DNA of 33,777 bases from Candidatus Omnitrophota bacterium (lineage in GTDB: Bacteria; Omnitrophota; Gorgyraeia; JAHJTE01). Location of the stretch: contig JAGVEL010000006.1 in NCBI GenBank assembly GCA_020058285.1, positions 1 to 33,777 on the forward strand. Direction: 5' to 3'. The notes under the pieces were generated by a model that was not told where the DNA came from, did not search any database, and saw only the letters and a list, made by a program, of their open reading frames with translations. Positions 23,738-31,635 of this stretch are shown here, in pieces (the first letter of the stretch is position 1; each line of letters begins with the position of its first letter). A program made the position numbers and the translations under genes.

Positions 23738-25684
23738 ATGCCGCATAAAAATAACCCATTAATTCCTGCAGAGCATAGAAAATATCTTCGCTTGGATACG
23801 GTATTTCCGGTACAGTTCCGCTTGGAAGAGCCGGAAGGGGAAGTTTTTCTTTCTGGCTGGTTACAGGGGTTTACCAATAATATTAGCCGGAGCGGGATCT
23901 GCCTGAAGATAAATAATCTTGCCCCGGAGTTGTTCGAGTCACTCAAGAAAAAAGATATTAAATTATCCTTAGAGATTGATATTCCGATTAGCAGGAAACC
24001 TATCTGCGCGCGGGTGAGCATAGTTTGGGTTAAAGATATTTTTGAGGATAAACATCAGTACCTGGTAGGTATAAATTATGATTATATATCGGCTAAGCAA
24101 AATAATAAGCTCATGCGCTACGGCTGGCTAAAAAAACTTTTTGTCCCGGTAACTTTGGCGTTAGTTATTATTTTAGCGGTGGGCTTAGGCGCCAACAGCT
24201 ATTTAAACTTTAAGCTAACCCAGGGCAATAAGCTGCTTATTGAAAAGCTGGCCAGGGTATTAAAAGATTCCAGCCTGGCTAAACAAAAAATAGAAGAGGT
24301 GATTGCCCAGCGGGAAAGCTTTGGGTCAAAGTTAATAATTCTCCAAGAGCAGATTAAATCCGTTCAATCTCAAAAGGAAAAAATCCAAGCTGGTGATTTA
24401 GCTCAAATTAAACAGCTAAATGATCTGATCACTAGTTTAGCTAAGGAAAAACTTGTTTTGGAGAGTAAGTTGGCTGGGGTGGTGCGCGATGAGAATATTG
24501 CCAGTCAAGAATTGACCCAGCTGGATCAAAAGAAGATAGTGCTGGAGAAAGCAAATTTTGACAAAATGTATCAGTGGCTTAAGATCCATCAAAATAACCG
24601 TACGGGGTTAGTGGCAAGTTTTGAAGGGGATCAAGAGATTGCTAACTGGTCATTTACTTATGATTTAGCTTTGTTGGTTCAGGTTTACGTGCAATTTTCA
24701 GATTTTGACCGCGCCAAGAAAATCCTGGATTTTTTTGCCCAGGATGCCAAAAGAGAGAACGGCTGGTTTCTTAATGCCTATTATGTTGATGATGGCGCTC
24801 CGGCAGAGTTTATCACGCATAGCGGGCCTAATCTTTGGGTGGGGCTGGCGATTATGCAGTATATGCAAAGTACCCAGGATAAAAGTTATTTAGGTTTAGT
24901 GGAAAGTATCGCGGCTACGATTATTGATCTGCAGGATCAAGACGCCGGTGGCGGTATCCGGGGTGGCCCCATAGTAAAATGGTATTCCACGGAGCATAAT
25001 CTTGATGCTTATGCATTTTTTAATATGTTAGCCAAAGTTACGGGGAAAACAATTTACTCTCAAGCTGCTGCCAAGGCCATCAACTGGATGGTGGATAATA
25101 CTTATGACCGTCAGGATTTACCGGTTAAGCGCGGCAAAGGTGATTCGACTATTGCTACCGATACTTATGCCTGGAGTATTGCGGCGATTGGGCCGCAGAA
25201 GTTGTTAGCCTTGGGTTTGGATCCGGATAAGATCCTGGAGTTCGTAGAGGAAAATTGCAGCGTCGAAGTTAATTTTGTGCGTTCAAACGCGCAGAGTGTA
25301 AAAATAAAAGGGTTTGATTTTGCCCCGCAGCGCCATACGGCTAGAGGCGGTGTAGTTTCCTCTGAATGGACGGCGCAGATGGTCGTATCTTATAAAATTA
25401 TGGAAGAATTTTATTTGAAAAAAGGCGATAAAATCAAAGCGGTTAATTACGGCGCCAAAGCCCAGATGTACTTGAGCGAATTAGGCAAGATGATTATCTC
25501 TAGTGCTTCCGCGTCCGGCCAAGGTCAGGGTTGCCTTCCTTACGCCACGCAGGATCAGGTAGATACCGGGCATGGCTGGACGACTCCTAAGGGTAGCCAT
25601 ACAGGTTCAGTATCGGGTACGGCCTATACTCTTTTTGCCTATTATGGTTTTAATCCTCTAGAACTTATTGATCATAAAGAATGA
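23738..25684 (+). CDS. PilZ-TM-coiled coil-alpha-toroid fusion protein
   Basis: The 648-residue protein has an N-terminal PilZ domain (about 12-110) with an intact c-di-GMP site: RKYLR (Arg 14 and 18) and NISRSG (Asn 48, Ser 50, Gly 53). One transmembrane helix follows (about 131-152, LFVPVTLALVIILAVGLGA), then a coiled coil (about 155-285) and a periplasmic helical domain (about 290-645) with repeated aromatic/helical hairpins such as YQWLKIHQNN, GPNLWVGLAIMQYMQ and TDTYAWSIAAIG, which resemble six-hairpin or (alpha/alpha) glycoside hydrolases. It may relay cytoplasmic c-di-GMP to an envelope carbohydrate activity. The sugar-processing role is inferred. There is no good ribosome site; the gene overlaps the next by four bases. 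Confidence 0.75.
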   Translation: MPHKNNPLIPAEHRKYLRLDTVFPVQFRLEEPEGEVFLSGWLQGFTNNISRSGICLKINNLAPELFESLKKKDIKLSLEIDIPISRKPICARVSIVWVKDIFEDKHQYLVGINYDYISAKQNNKLMRYGWLKKLFVPVTLALVIILAVGLGANSYLNFKLTQGNKLLIEKLARVLKDSSLAKQKIEEVIAQRESFGSKLIILQEQIKSVQSQKEKIQAGDLAQIKQLNDLITSLAKEKLVLESKLAGVVRDENIASQELTQLDQKKIVLEKANFDKMYQWLKIHQNNRTGLVASFEGDQEIANWSFTYDLALLVQVYVQFSDFDRAKKILDFFAQDAKRENGWFLNAYYVDDGAPAEFITHSGPNLWVGLAIMQYMQSTQDKSYLGLVESIAATIIDLQDQDAGGGIRGGPIVKWYSTEHNLDAYAFFNMLAKVTGKTIYSQAAAKAINWMVDNTYDRQDLPVKRGKGDSTIATDTYAWSIAAIGPQKLLALGLDPDKILEFVEENCSVEVNFVRSNAQSVKIKGFDFAPQRHTARGGVVSSEWTAQMVVSYKIMEEFYLKKGDKIKAVNYGAKAQMYLSELGKMIISSASASGQGQGCLPYATQDQVDTGHGWTTPKGSHTGSVSGTAYTLFAYYGFNPLELIDHKE

Positions 25685-26328
25685 AACGCAAGTTAGAAGG
25701 TATATTTAAGCGGCTTTATTCTGTTTTTGGCCCGCAACATTGGTGGCCTGCGGATAGCATCTTTGAGATAATGATCGGCTCAATTCTTACTCAGAATACT
25801 AATTGGTCCAATGTCCAGAAGGCAATCTCTGTGCTTAAAGAAAAGAAGCTTCTCAATGCCCGCAGGCTTTATCAATTACCGAAAAAGCATCTTGCCGGTT
25901 TGATTAAAAGCGTAGGGTATTATAATGTTAAGACCGCCAGGCTTAAAAGTTTTCTTAAATTTTTCTTTAATACTTACGCAGCAAAGATCAAGCTGATGAG
26001 TAGGTCAGATCTGCCAACTTTGCGTAAGCAAATGTTGGCAGTTAAAGGCATCGGACAGGAGACTGCCGATTCCATACTACTCTACGCTTTAAATAAACCC
26101 GTATTTGTCGTCGATACATATACTAAAAGGATATTATCCCGGCACGGATTAATTAAGGCAGAAGAGGACTATTCTCAGTGTCAGGATATTTTTATGCGCA
26201 ATCTTAAAAAAGATGTGCAGCTGTTTGGCGAATATCATGCGCTATTAGTAAAACTAGGTAAGGATTATTGCCGTAAGCAAAATCCTAAATGCAAAATTTG
26301 TCCCTTATGGTCAATAAAAAACGCCTGA
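25681..26328 (+). CDS. Endonuclease III-like (HhH-GPD) DNA glycosylase
   Basis: The 215-residue protein has the Nth/MagIII fold: ILTQNTNWSNVQKAI early, the helix-hairpin-helix KGIGQETADSILLYAL, then VVDTYTKRIL with the conserved catalytic Asp. The lysine used by bifunctional Nth (GRKTAN) is replaced (GQETAD), pointing to a monofunctional glycosylase such as the MagIII type. The C-terminal cluster reads CRKQNPKCKICPL: three of the usual four 4Fe-4S cysteines are present and the expected fourth position is lysine. The ATG overlaps the upstream stop as ATGA. It repairs damaged bases; the lesion spectrum cannot be set from sequence. Confidence 0.85.
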   Translation: MKRKLEGIFKRLYSVFGPQHWWPADSIFEIMIGSILTQNTNWSNVQKAISVLKEKKLLNARRLYQLPKKHLAGLIKSVGYYNVKTARLKSFLKFFFNTYAAKIKLMSRSDLPTLRKQMLAVKGIGQETADSILLYALNKPVFVVDTYTKRILSRHGLIKAEEDYSQCQDIFMRNLKKDVQLFGEYHALLVKLGKDYCRKQNPKCKICPLWSIKNA

Positions 26329-27431
26329 TAAAAACTATTCAGAAATTAATTTCCCTGGATTCCCAGAATCCTCCCGGAGATGAGCGTAAAATTGCCGAGT
26401 TTGTAGGTAAATACTTAAAGGGCTTAGGATTAAAAATTAAAACCTACACCTTTAGTAATAAAAGAGTCAATGTTTTGGCAACACTGCCAGGAAAAAAACG
26501 CCTAAAATCACTCCTGCTTACTCCGCACTTGGATACTGTTCCAGCCGGATCCAGCTGGAAAGCCCCGGCATTAAGGGCTAAAATTATCGGTAGCCGGATT
26601 TATGGTTTAGGTGCCACAGATTGTAAGGGGAATTTAGCCAGCGCACTCGAAGCAATTAGCGCCATAGTTGAAGATGGCGTTAAGCTTGATTATGATTTAA
26701 TTTTTGCCGCAACCGCTGATGAAGAAAGCGGTTCAACCTTAGGCTTGATACCCTTGCTTGAGCGCAAGCTTTTAAAGGCCGATGTTGCGGTGGTCTTGGA
26801 TGCCGATGACTTTGAAATTGTAATCACGCAAAAAGGGCTGATGCATCTATCGGTGCGGGTAGCCGGTAAAAAAGCACACGGCGCCTACCCCTGGTTAGGA
26901 GTTAATGCTATAGATCTGGCAGCTAAAATAATCATTGATCTTAAAAGCAGGCACCAGCATTATGTTAAAAACAAATATCTGCGTGCGCCTACGATAAACG
27001 TGGGGACGATCAAGGGGGGAGATAAAGTTAATGTCGTCAGCGACTGGTGTGAATTTGAGCTGGATTTTAGATTCCTCCCCGGTTCCTCTGAGAAAGAAAT
27101 CTTGCGTTCTTTGAGAGAAATAATTACTCGGCATACCAGGAATTATAAAATCCAAATTCAGGGAATTCAAAATCCTTATTACATTGATCCGGGCCATCCT
27201 TTGGTAAGCAGCTTAGTTTTTGCGATGAAGAGTTTAAAAATTAAGCCGCGCATCACTGGATCGGAGGGGGCGACGGTAATAACTTTTTTTAAAGCGATGA
27301 ATATTCCGGCCATTGCTACCGGTTTTGGCACAGCAGGTTGTGCCCACATCGCTGATGAGTATGCCTGTTTGGATAATTTGTATAACGGTTCAAGAGTTCT
27401 AGTGGAATTTTTAAAAAAATATAAATTCTGA
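26307..27431 (+). CDS. M20-family metallopeptidase (ArgE/DapE-like)
   Basis: This co-catalytic zinc hydrolase has LTPHLDTVP (HxD), GLGATDCKGNLA (bridging Asp), ADEESGS (Glu-Glu), a dimerisation/lid domain starting at about 170 (KKAHGAYPWLG) and the last ligand in CAHIADEY. Members deacylate or cleave N-acyl amino acids and dipeptides: acetylornithine, succinyl-diaminopimelate, carnosine-like. I chose ATG 26307 (MVNKKRLIKTI) rather than 26289, because the additional six residues are unusual for the family; either overlaps the glycosylase end. Which amide it cuts cannot be read from the motifs, and no arginine or DAP gene is adjacent. Confidence 0.88.
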   Translation: MVNKKRLIKTIQKLISLDSQNPPGDERKIAEFVGKYLKGLGLKIKTYTFSNKRVNVLATLPGKKRLKSLLLTPHLDTVPAGSSWKAPALRAKIIGSRIYGLGATDCKGNLASALEAISAIVEDGVKLDYDLIFAATADEESGSTLGLIPLLERKLLKADVAVVLDADDFEIVITQKGLMHLSVRVAGKKAHGAYPWLGVNAIDLAAKIIIDLKSRHQHYVKNKYLRAPTINVGTIKGGDKVNVVSDWCEFELDFRFLPGSSEKEILRSLREIITRHTRNYKIQIQGIQNPYYIDPGHPLVSSLVFAMKSLKIKPRITGSEGATVITFFKAMNIPAIATGFGTAGCAHIADEYACLDNLYNGSRVLVEFLKKYKF

Positions 27432-27449
27432 GCACCTATAGTTTTTATC

Positions 27450-27482
27450 CAGGGAAGTCCCTGTGAGCGTTAGCGAACAGGG
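27450..27482. repeat. Small hairpin pair CAGGGAAGTCCCTG / CCCTGT...ACAGGG
   Basis: CAGGGA-AG-TCCCTG overlaps CCCTGT-12 bases-ACAGGG, giving two alternative hairpins 20 to 50 bases downstream of the peptidase stop. There is no poly-T run, so it is more like a dispersed repeat than a terminator. The rest of the 185-base gap holds no feature I recognise apart from the ribosome site of the next gene. Confidence 0.45.
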
Positions 27483-27616
27483 GTTGAACACCTTAAGTTT
27501 TGGTCTAGAGTTGAGCTTTTTAGTTTTAAATCTAGCTAAAAATCATTGCGCTTGGCACAAGGATCCAAACTTCACTAAACCAGAACAAGGATTAATCTAT
27601 AACATAGGGAGACCAT

Positions 27617-28606
27617 ATGAACGCTTTAATCATTACTAAAAAACCTCGACTGAATAAACCGTATCTTATTGTTGCTTGGCCAGGAATGGGTGAGGTGGCA
27701 TTTAAAGCCGCAGAATATTTGATTCAGGAGCTTAAGGCCCAAGAATTTGCGCGGATTATGCCGGAGGAGTTTTTTTATTTGACTGGGAGTGTTATTTCAG
27801 CTGGAATATTAGAAGTCCCGTTTCTTCCTCAGGGGAAATTCTATTATTGGAAAAATCCCGCTGCCAAAGGTGTTATCTCCGGCAAAAATGATTTAGTTAT
27901 TTTTTTAAGTAATGCTCAGCCGGATCTATCTAAGGCAGATAGTTATGCCAAGATCATTATCGGCCTGGCCAAGGATCTCGGCGTAGAATCAATTGTGAGT
28001 TTTGCTTCTATGCCTCAGCCTACTGATCACACTCAGGATTCCGGAGTGTGGTTTGCCGCTACAGATCAGAAAATAAAAGAAAATTTAAAGAAATATAATT
28101 TTACGGCTTTAGTGGATGGCCAGATCAGCGGGATGAATGGTTTATTTTTAGGCATCGCCAAGAAGGCGAAATTAAAAGGATTTTGTCTGTTGGGGGAAAT
28201 TCCTCTTTATACTATACAGATTGAAAATCCCAAGGCTTCAGCAGCGGTACTTGCGGCTTTAGGAAAAATATTGAATATTCAGATAAATGTAGCGCCGCTA
28301 AAAGAGCAGTCACAGGTGATGGAAAATGAAATTAATAAATTGCTGGAGTATTTGAAGTTGGGCAGCGCCGGTGTATCGGCCCCGATCGGCGAAGAAGAGG
28401 TGGAGTTGATCAAAAAAACCTTAAGCCAGTTTGCCCACTTACCTGTTTCGGTAAAAGAAAAAATTGAGAAGCTTTTTGCAGAAAGCCGCTTGGATATTGC
28501 CAAAGCTAAAGAATTAAAAGTCCAACTGGATAAGTGGAATGTTTATAAGGAGTACGAAGATAAATTTCTGGATCTTTTTAAAAAGAATACGGATAAGGGG
28601 AATTAG
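27617..28606 (+). CDS. PAC2-family protein (proteasome assembly chaperone-like)
   Basis: The 329-residue protein has the PAC2 N-terminal strand PYLIVAWPGMGEVAFKAAEY and continues with QPDLSKADSYAKIIIGLAKD, DLGVESIVSFASMPQPTDHT and DGQISGMNGLFLGIAKKAKL, the core blocks of the bacterial/archaeal PAC2 group. The last 80 residues are helical and charged. Bacterial PAC2 proteins are poorly characterised; the fold is that of proteasome assembly chaperones, but no proteasome gene is visible here. A GGGAG ribosome site precedes the ATG. It is followed after four bases by the HAD gene. Confidence 0.88.
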   Translation: MNALIITKKPRLNKPYLIVAWPGMGEVAFKAAEYLIQELKAQEFARIMPEEFFYLTGSVISAGILEVPFLPQGKFYYWKNPAAKGVISGKNDLVIFLSNAQPDLSKADSYAKIIIGLAKDLGVESIVSFASMPQPTDHTQDSGVWFAATDQKIKENLKKYNFTALVDGQISGMNGLFLGIAKKAKLKGFCLLGEIPLYTIQIENPKASAAVLAALGKILNIQINVAPLKEQSQVMENEINKLLEYLKLGSAGVSAPIGEEEVELIKKTLSQFAHLPVSVKEKIEKLFAESRLDIAKAKELKVQLDKWNVYKEYEDKFLDLFKKNTDKGN

Positions 28607-28610
28607 CCTA

Positions 28611-29258
28611 ATGGCTCAAACGATTAAGGTTTTGCTTTTTGATTTGGGTAGAGTACTCGTGGATTTTGATCATTTAAGGTCAGCACAGAGGATATCGGCC
28701 TTTTGTTCTAAGACCCCACGCCAGATTTATGATCTTTTTTTTGAATCTCAAGCGACTATTGCCTTTGAGGCCGGTAAAATAACACCTGAGGATTTTTATC
28801 GTCAGGTTAAACAGATGTTGGACCTGAAACTTAGCTATGCTTCCTTTGAGCCGATTTGGAATGATATATTTTTCCTCAGTGCTAAGAACCGTTCGGTTTT
28901 TGGTTTAGTAAATGCCTTACGCGCTAACTATAAAATAGCGATGCTTTCTAATATAAATGTCCTGCACTATGAGTATTTAAAGAAAAATTTTCCGGTATTC
29001 GAAGTTTTTGATAAAGTATTTCTTTCTTTTCAGCTGGGCTTAATTAAGCCGGATAAAGAAATCTATAATTTGGTTATCCGGGATTTAGGAGTCAGTCCGC
29101 AAGAGATATTTTATACTGATGACCGGCCGGAATTAGTGGAAAGCGCAAAATCTTTGGGCATTAAAGGCTGCGTTTTTACTAATTTTGGCCAATTAATCAG
29201 TGATCTTGAGGATAGCGGGATAACCTTTTTGCCGCAAGAAAAAATCCACCTATTTTAG
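28611..29258 (+). CDS. HAD-superfamily hydrolase (YihX-like phosphatase)
   Basis: The protein of about 215 residues has HAD motifs: I, LLFDLGRVLVDFD (the DLGxV form used by YihX-type phosphatases); II, AMLSNIN; III, GLIKPDKEIY; IV, YTDDRPELVESA. A helical cap sits between motifs I and II. It probably removes phosphate from a small metabolite. The track begins 24 codons upstream inside the PAC2 gene; I start at ATG 28611, which lies ten bases after a GGGG ribosome site. The substrate cannot be named. Confidence 0.88.
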   Translation: MAQTIKVLLFDLGRVLVDFDHLRSAQRISAFCSKTPRQIYDLFFESQATIAFEAGKITPEDFYRQVKQMLDLKLSYASFEPIWNDIFFLSAKNRSVFGLVNALRANYKIAMLSNINVLHYEYLKKNFPVFEVFDKVFLSFQLGLIKPDKEIYNLVIRDLGVSPQEIFYTDDRPELVESAKSLGIKGCVFTNFGQLISDLEDSGITFLPQEKIHLF

Positions 29259-29349
29259 TTTTATAAAATAGAGCATCCTCACTCTAAAAAACCACATCTT
29301 CCGACGATAAAATTAAGAATACCGCTTTGTGTATTTAAACAAAAAATAC

Positions 29350-29378
29350 TTGACAATGCCAATATAATGTGGTAAAAA
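29350..29378 (+). promoter_or_regulatory. Sigma-70-type promoter
   Basis: A perfect TTGACA, a 17-base spacer and TAAAAA as -10 sit in a gene-free stretch. Transcription should start near 29385, so this promoter drives the candidate small RNA or leader below and possibly the ligase operon. Confidence 0.6.
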
Positions 29379-29384
29379 ATAACA

Positions 29385-29497
29385 TAGCTACTATATCTTG
29401 TGTAAATTTATTGGAGGTTTATAACTAAGTTGGAAAAAATTGGATAGATATTTAAGGGCTCTCTAGCAAAGTAATTGAAAGTGAGCCCTTATTTTTT
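29385..29497 (+). ncRNA. Candidate small RNA or attenuated leader
   Basis: About 113 bases lie between the strong promoter and a rho-independent terminator. No ORF with a normal start is inside, although a GGAGG stands at about 29413-29417 before a five-codon TTG frame. It ends 146 bases upstream of the ligase-like operon, so it may be a free small RNA or the terminated form of that operon's leader (attenuator). I do not recognise a known riboswitch or housekeeping RNA. Confidence 0.4.
29454..29497 (+). terminator. Rho-independent terminator
   Basis: AAGGGCTC and GAGCCCTT form a perfect 8-bp stem with a 21-base loop, directly followed by ATTTTTT. Confidence 0.75.
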
Positions 29498-29620
29498 GCC
29501 GCAGGTAGTGGCACACGTCGCAGAGGCGACGTACTTGTTGTTCAAATAAAACAAGGTACCCGCGCAATTCCAATTAGCGCGGAGTGCCTCTTAGCGCGGG
29601 GTGTAGGCGCACCTGCGGCA
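29497..29620. repeat. 124-bp element bounded by inverted TGCCGCAGGT, with nested hairpins
   Basis: TGCCGCAGGT (29497-29506) and its complement ACCTGCGGCA (29611-29620) bracket a hairpin ACGTCGC-AGAG-GCGACGT (29515-29532) and a second copy of the ACCCGCGC...GCGCGGGGT repeat (29558-29602, with an extra GCGCGG arm). The nested layout looks like a small composite mobile or REP-like element. It lies between the terminator and the ligase genes. Confidence 0.55.
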
Positions 29621-29643
29621 GGCGATAAAGCGAGTACATAATT

Positions 29644-30633
29644 ATGAAAACAGTCGGATTAACCTACGATTTAAAAACTGATTATAAATTTAAAGAAGGG
29701 GATCCGTTGGATGCCAACGCGGAATTTGATTCTTTATCGACTATTGATATTATCGCTGATGCCATCGCCGCCAACGGTTTTAAAGTAAAGAAGATCGGCA
29801 ATGCCGCTAATCTGTTAGAAAAAATCGATCACTTAGGGGTGGACATTGTTTTTAATATCTCCGAGGGTTTAAGCGGAAGAAATCGGGAATCCCAGGTGCC
29901 CATTTTACTTGAAATGGCCGGGGTTCCTTTTGTGGGAGCGGATGCCTTAACTTTAGGGCTTACTTTGGATAAGGTGATGGCGAAGAAAATTTTTATTGCC
30001 GAAGGAATACCTACTCCTAAATTTTTTGAAGTTAACTCTGCTTTGGGCCTGATTAATCAGGATCACTGTGAGTTCCCCTTAATTGTTAAGCCGCGTTTTG
30101 AAGGTTCATCCAAGGGGTTAAGTGAAAGTTCACGCGTAGAAAATATGGATGAACTTAAGCAACAAGTAGATTTTATCATTAAAACCTATAAGCAGCCTGC
30201 TCTGGTTGAGGAATTTATCTCCGGGCAGGAATTTACGGTGGCGATCGTCGGCAATGAAAATCCCGAAGTGCTGCCGGTGGTGCAGATAAAAATAGACGGA
30301 AAATTAAAATTAAATGACAAATTTTATACCTTTGCGCGGATTACTTCTGACCGCCTAGAGTATATCTGTCCGGCCAAGATTACCAGCGACTTGAAGAAAA
30401 AGCTGGATGAACTGGCTTTAAAGGTTTACCGTGCTGTTGAGTGCCGGGATTTTGGTAGAATCGATTTTCGAGTTGACAGTAACGACAATCCCTATGTCTT
30501 AGAGATAAATCCGCTGCCTTCTTTATCTACGGAAGATGTTTTTATGCTTCTAGCAAAAACTATCGGCATTACTTATGAACAGATGGTGGGTAAAATTCTC
30601 AATAGCGCTATTGACAGGAATAAGTTAAATTAA
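29644..30633 (+). CDS. D-Ala-D-Ala-ligase-like ATP-grasp protein, copy 1
   Basis: The 329-residue protein has the three-part ATP-grasp ligase layout: VDIVFNISEGLSGRNRESQV (the Ddl EG(L/R)xGxxxES region), GVPFVGADALTLGLTLDK and KPRFEGSSKGLS (ATP-binding), VEEFISGQEFTVAIVG, and RIDFRVDSNDNPYVLEINPL (metal-binding end). Canonical Ddl joins two D-alanines; this protein and its neighbour diverge from each other and from standard Ddl in the middle, so they may ligate different amino acids. It abuts copy 2 with no gap between stop and start. Confidence 0.85.
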   Translation: MKTVGLTYDLKTDYKFKEGDPLDANAEFDSLSTIDIIADAIAANGFKVKKIGNAANLLEKIDHLGVDIVFNISEGLSGRNRESQVPILLEMAGVPFVGADALTLGLTLDKVMAKKIFIAEGIPTPKFFEVNSALGLINQDHCEFPLIVKPRFEGSSKGLSESSRVENMDELKQQVDFIIKTYKQPALVEEFISGQEFTVAIVGNENPEVLPVVQIKIDGKLKLNDKFYTFARITSDRLEYICPAKITSDLKKKLDELALKVYRAVECRDFGRIDFRVDSNDNPYVLEINPLPSLSTEDVFMLLAKTIGITYEQMVGKILNSAIDRNKLN

Positions 30634-31635
30634 ATGCGCGTTGCCTTGACTTATAATTTAAAAAAGAAAGATCCCTTAAAGCCGGCGGATTATTTTTCTG
30701 AATGCGATTCCGAGGAGACAATTAATTCCGTAGTTCTAGCGCTTAGAACCAAAGGGCATTCGGTGGAGGCGATCGACGTGGAATATCCGGCACTGTTCTC
30801 CTATTTTAAAAAGAACCGGGTAGATATGGTGTTTAATATTGCCGAAGGAAAACACGGCCGCTTCCGCGAAAGCGAGGTACCAGCGGTATTAGACTATTTA
30901 AATATACCTTATACAGGTAGCGACACTTTTTCTTTGGCTTTGGCATTAAACAAGACACTGACTAAGAAGATCCTGAGGGCAGAGAATATTCCTACTCCTA
31001 ATTTTCAACTTTTTGTCAAGGGGGATGAGGTATTGGATCCGGATTTAAAATTTCCTCTGATTGTTAAGCCTAACTGTGAAGGGTCAGCCAAAGGCATTAA
31101 CAAAACAAATGTCGTGAATAACCCGGGGGACCTTCAGGTTCAGGTTAAGGAGTGTATTCATATCTACCGGCAGGAGGCTTTGGTTGAGGAGTTTATCGAG
31201 GGTAAAGAGCTGACGGTGGGCATCCTGGAAAATGGTAAAACGCGCGTGTTACCGATCTTAGAGATTGACTTTTCTAATTGTAAAAAAAGCGGAGAATATT
31301 TTTATTCCTGGAAGATGAAAGAATTCCAGGGTAATCGTGAGCTGGGATTGGTTCCTGAATTTCATTGCCCGGCCAGGCTAGATAAGGATATAGAAGAAAA
31401 AGTAAAGGATGTTGCTTTGCGAACACATCGGGCTGTAGGGTGTTTGGATATTTCCCGTACGGATATTCGTTTGGATAAATTTAATGTGCCCTATGTTTTA
31501 GAGATTAATCCCCTGCCAGGGTTAGACCCTAAAGAATCTAATTTTCCGATCATGGCTTATGCTGCCGGGATGAAATATGAAGATCTTATTGAGGCTATAC
31601 TGTTAAGCGCCTCGGAAAGGAAAAGGCTGAATTGA
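30634..31635 (+). CDS. D-Ala-D-Ala-ligase-like ATP-grasp protein, copy 2
   Basis: The 333-residue protein is a clear paralog of the preceding one, with VDMVFNIAEGKHGRFRESEV, NIPYTGSDTFSLALALNK, KPNCEGSAKGINK, LVEEFIEGKELTVGIL and TDIRLDKFNVPYVLEINPLP. It has an insertion-like, charged middle (WKMKEFQGNRELG) not found in copy 1. Its ATG follows the copy 1 stop directly, and its own stop overlaps the TTG start of the aminomutase gene (TTGA), so the three form one unit. Two ligases next to a beta-amino-acid-forming enzyme suggest a modified dipeptide or peptide with a beta residue, a hypothesis only. Confidence 0.84.
   Translation: MRVALTYNLKKKDPLKPADYFSECDSEETINSVVLALRTKGHSVEAIDVEYPALFSYFKKNRVDMVFNIAEGKHGRFRESEVPAVLDYLNIPYTGSDTFSLALALNKTLTKKILRAENIPTPNFQLFVKGDEVLDPDLKFPLIVKPNCEGSAKGINKTNVVNNPGDLQVQVKECIHIYRQEALVEEFIEGKELTVGILENGKTRVLPILEIDFSNCKKSGEYFYSWKMKEFQGNRELGLVPEFHCPARLDKDIEEKVKDVALRTHRAVGCLDISRTDIRLDKFNVPYVLEINPLPGLDPKESNFPIMAYAAGMKYEDLIEAILLSASERKRLN

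Noticed and set aside
29250-29271. CTATTTTA...TAAAATAG stem over the HAD stop codon
   Set aside because: The stem is AT-only and has no T-tract, so it is too weak to call a terminator.
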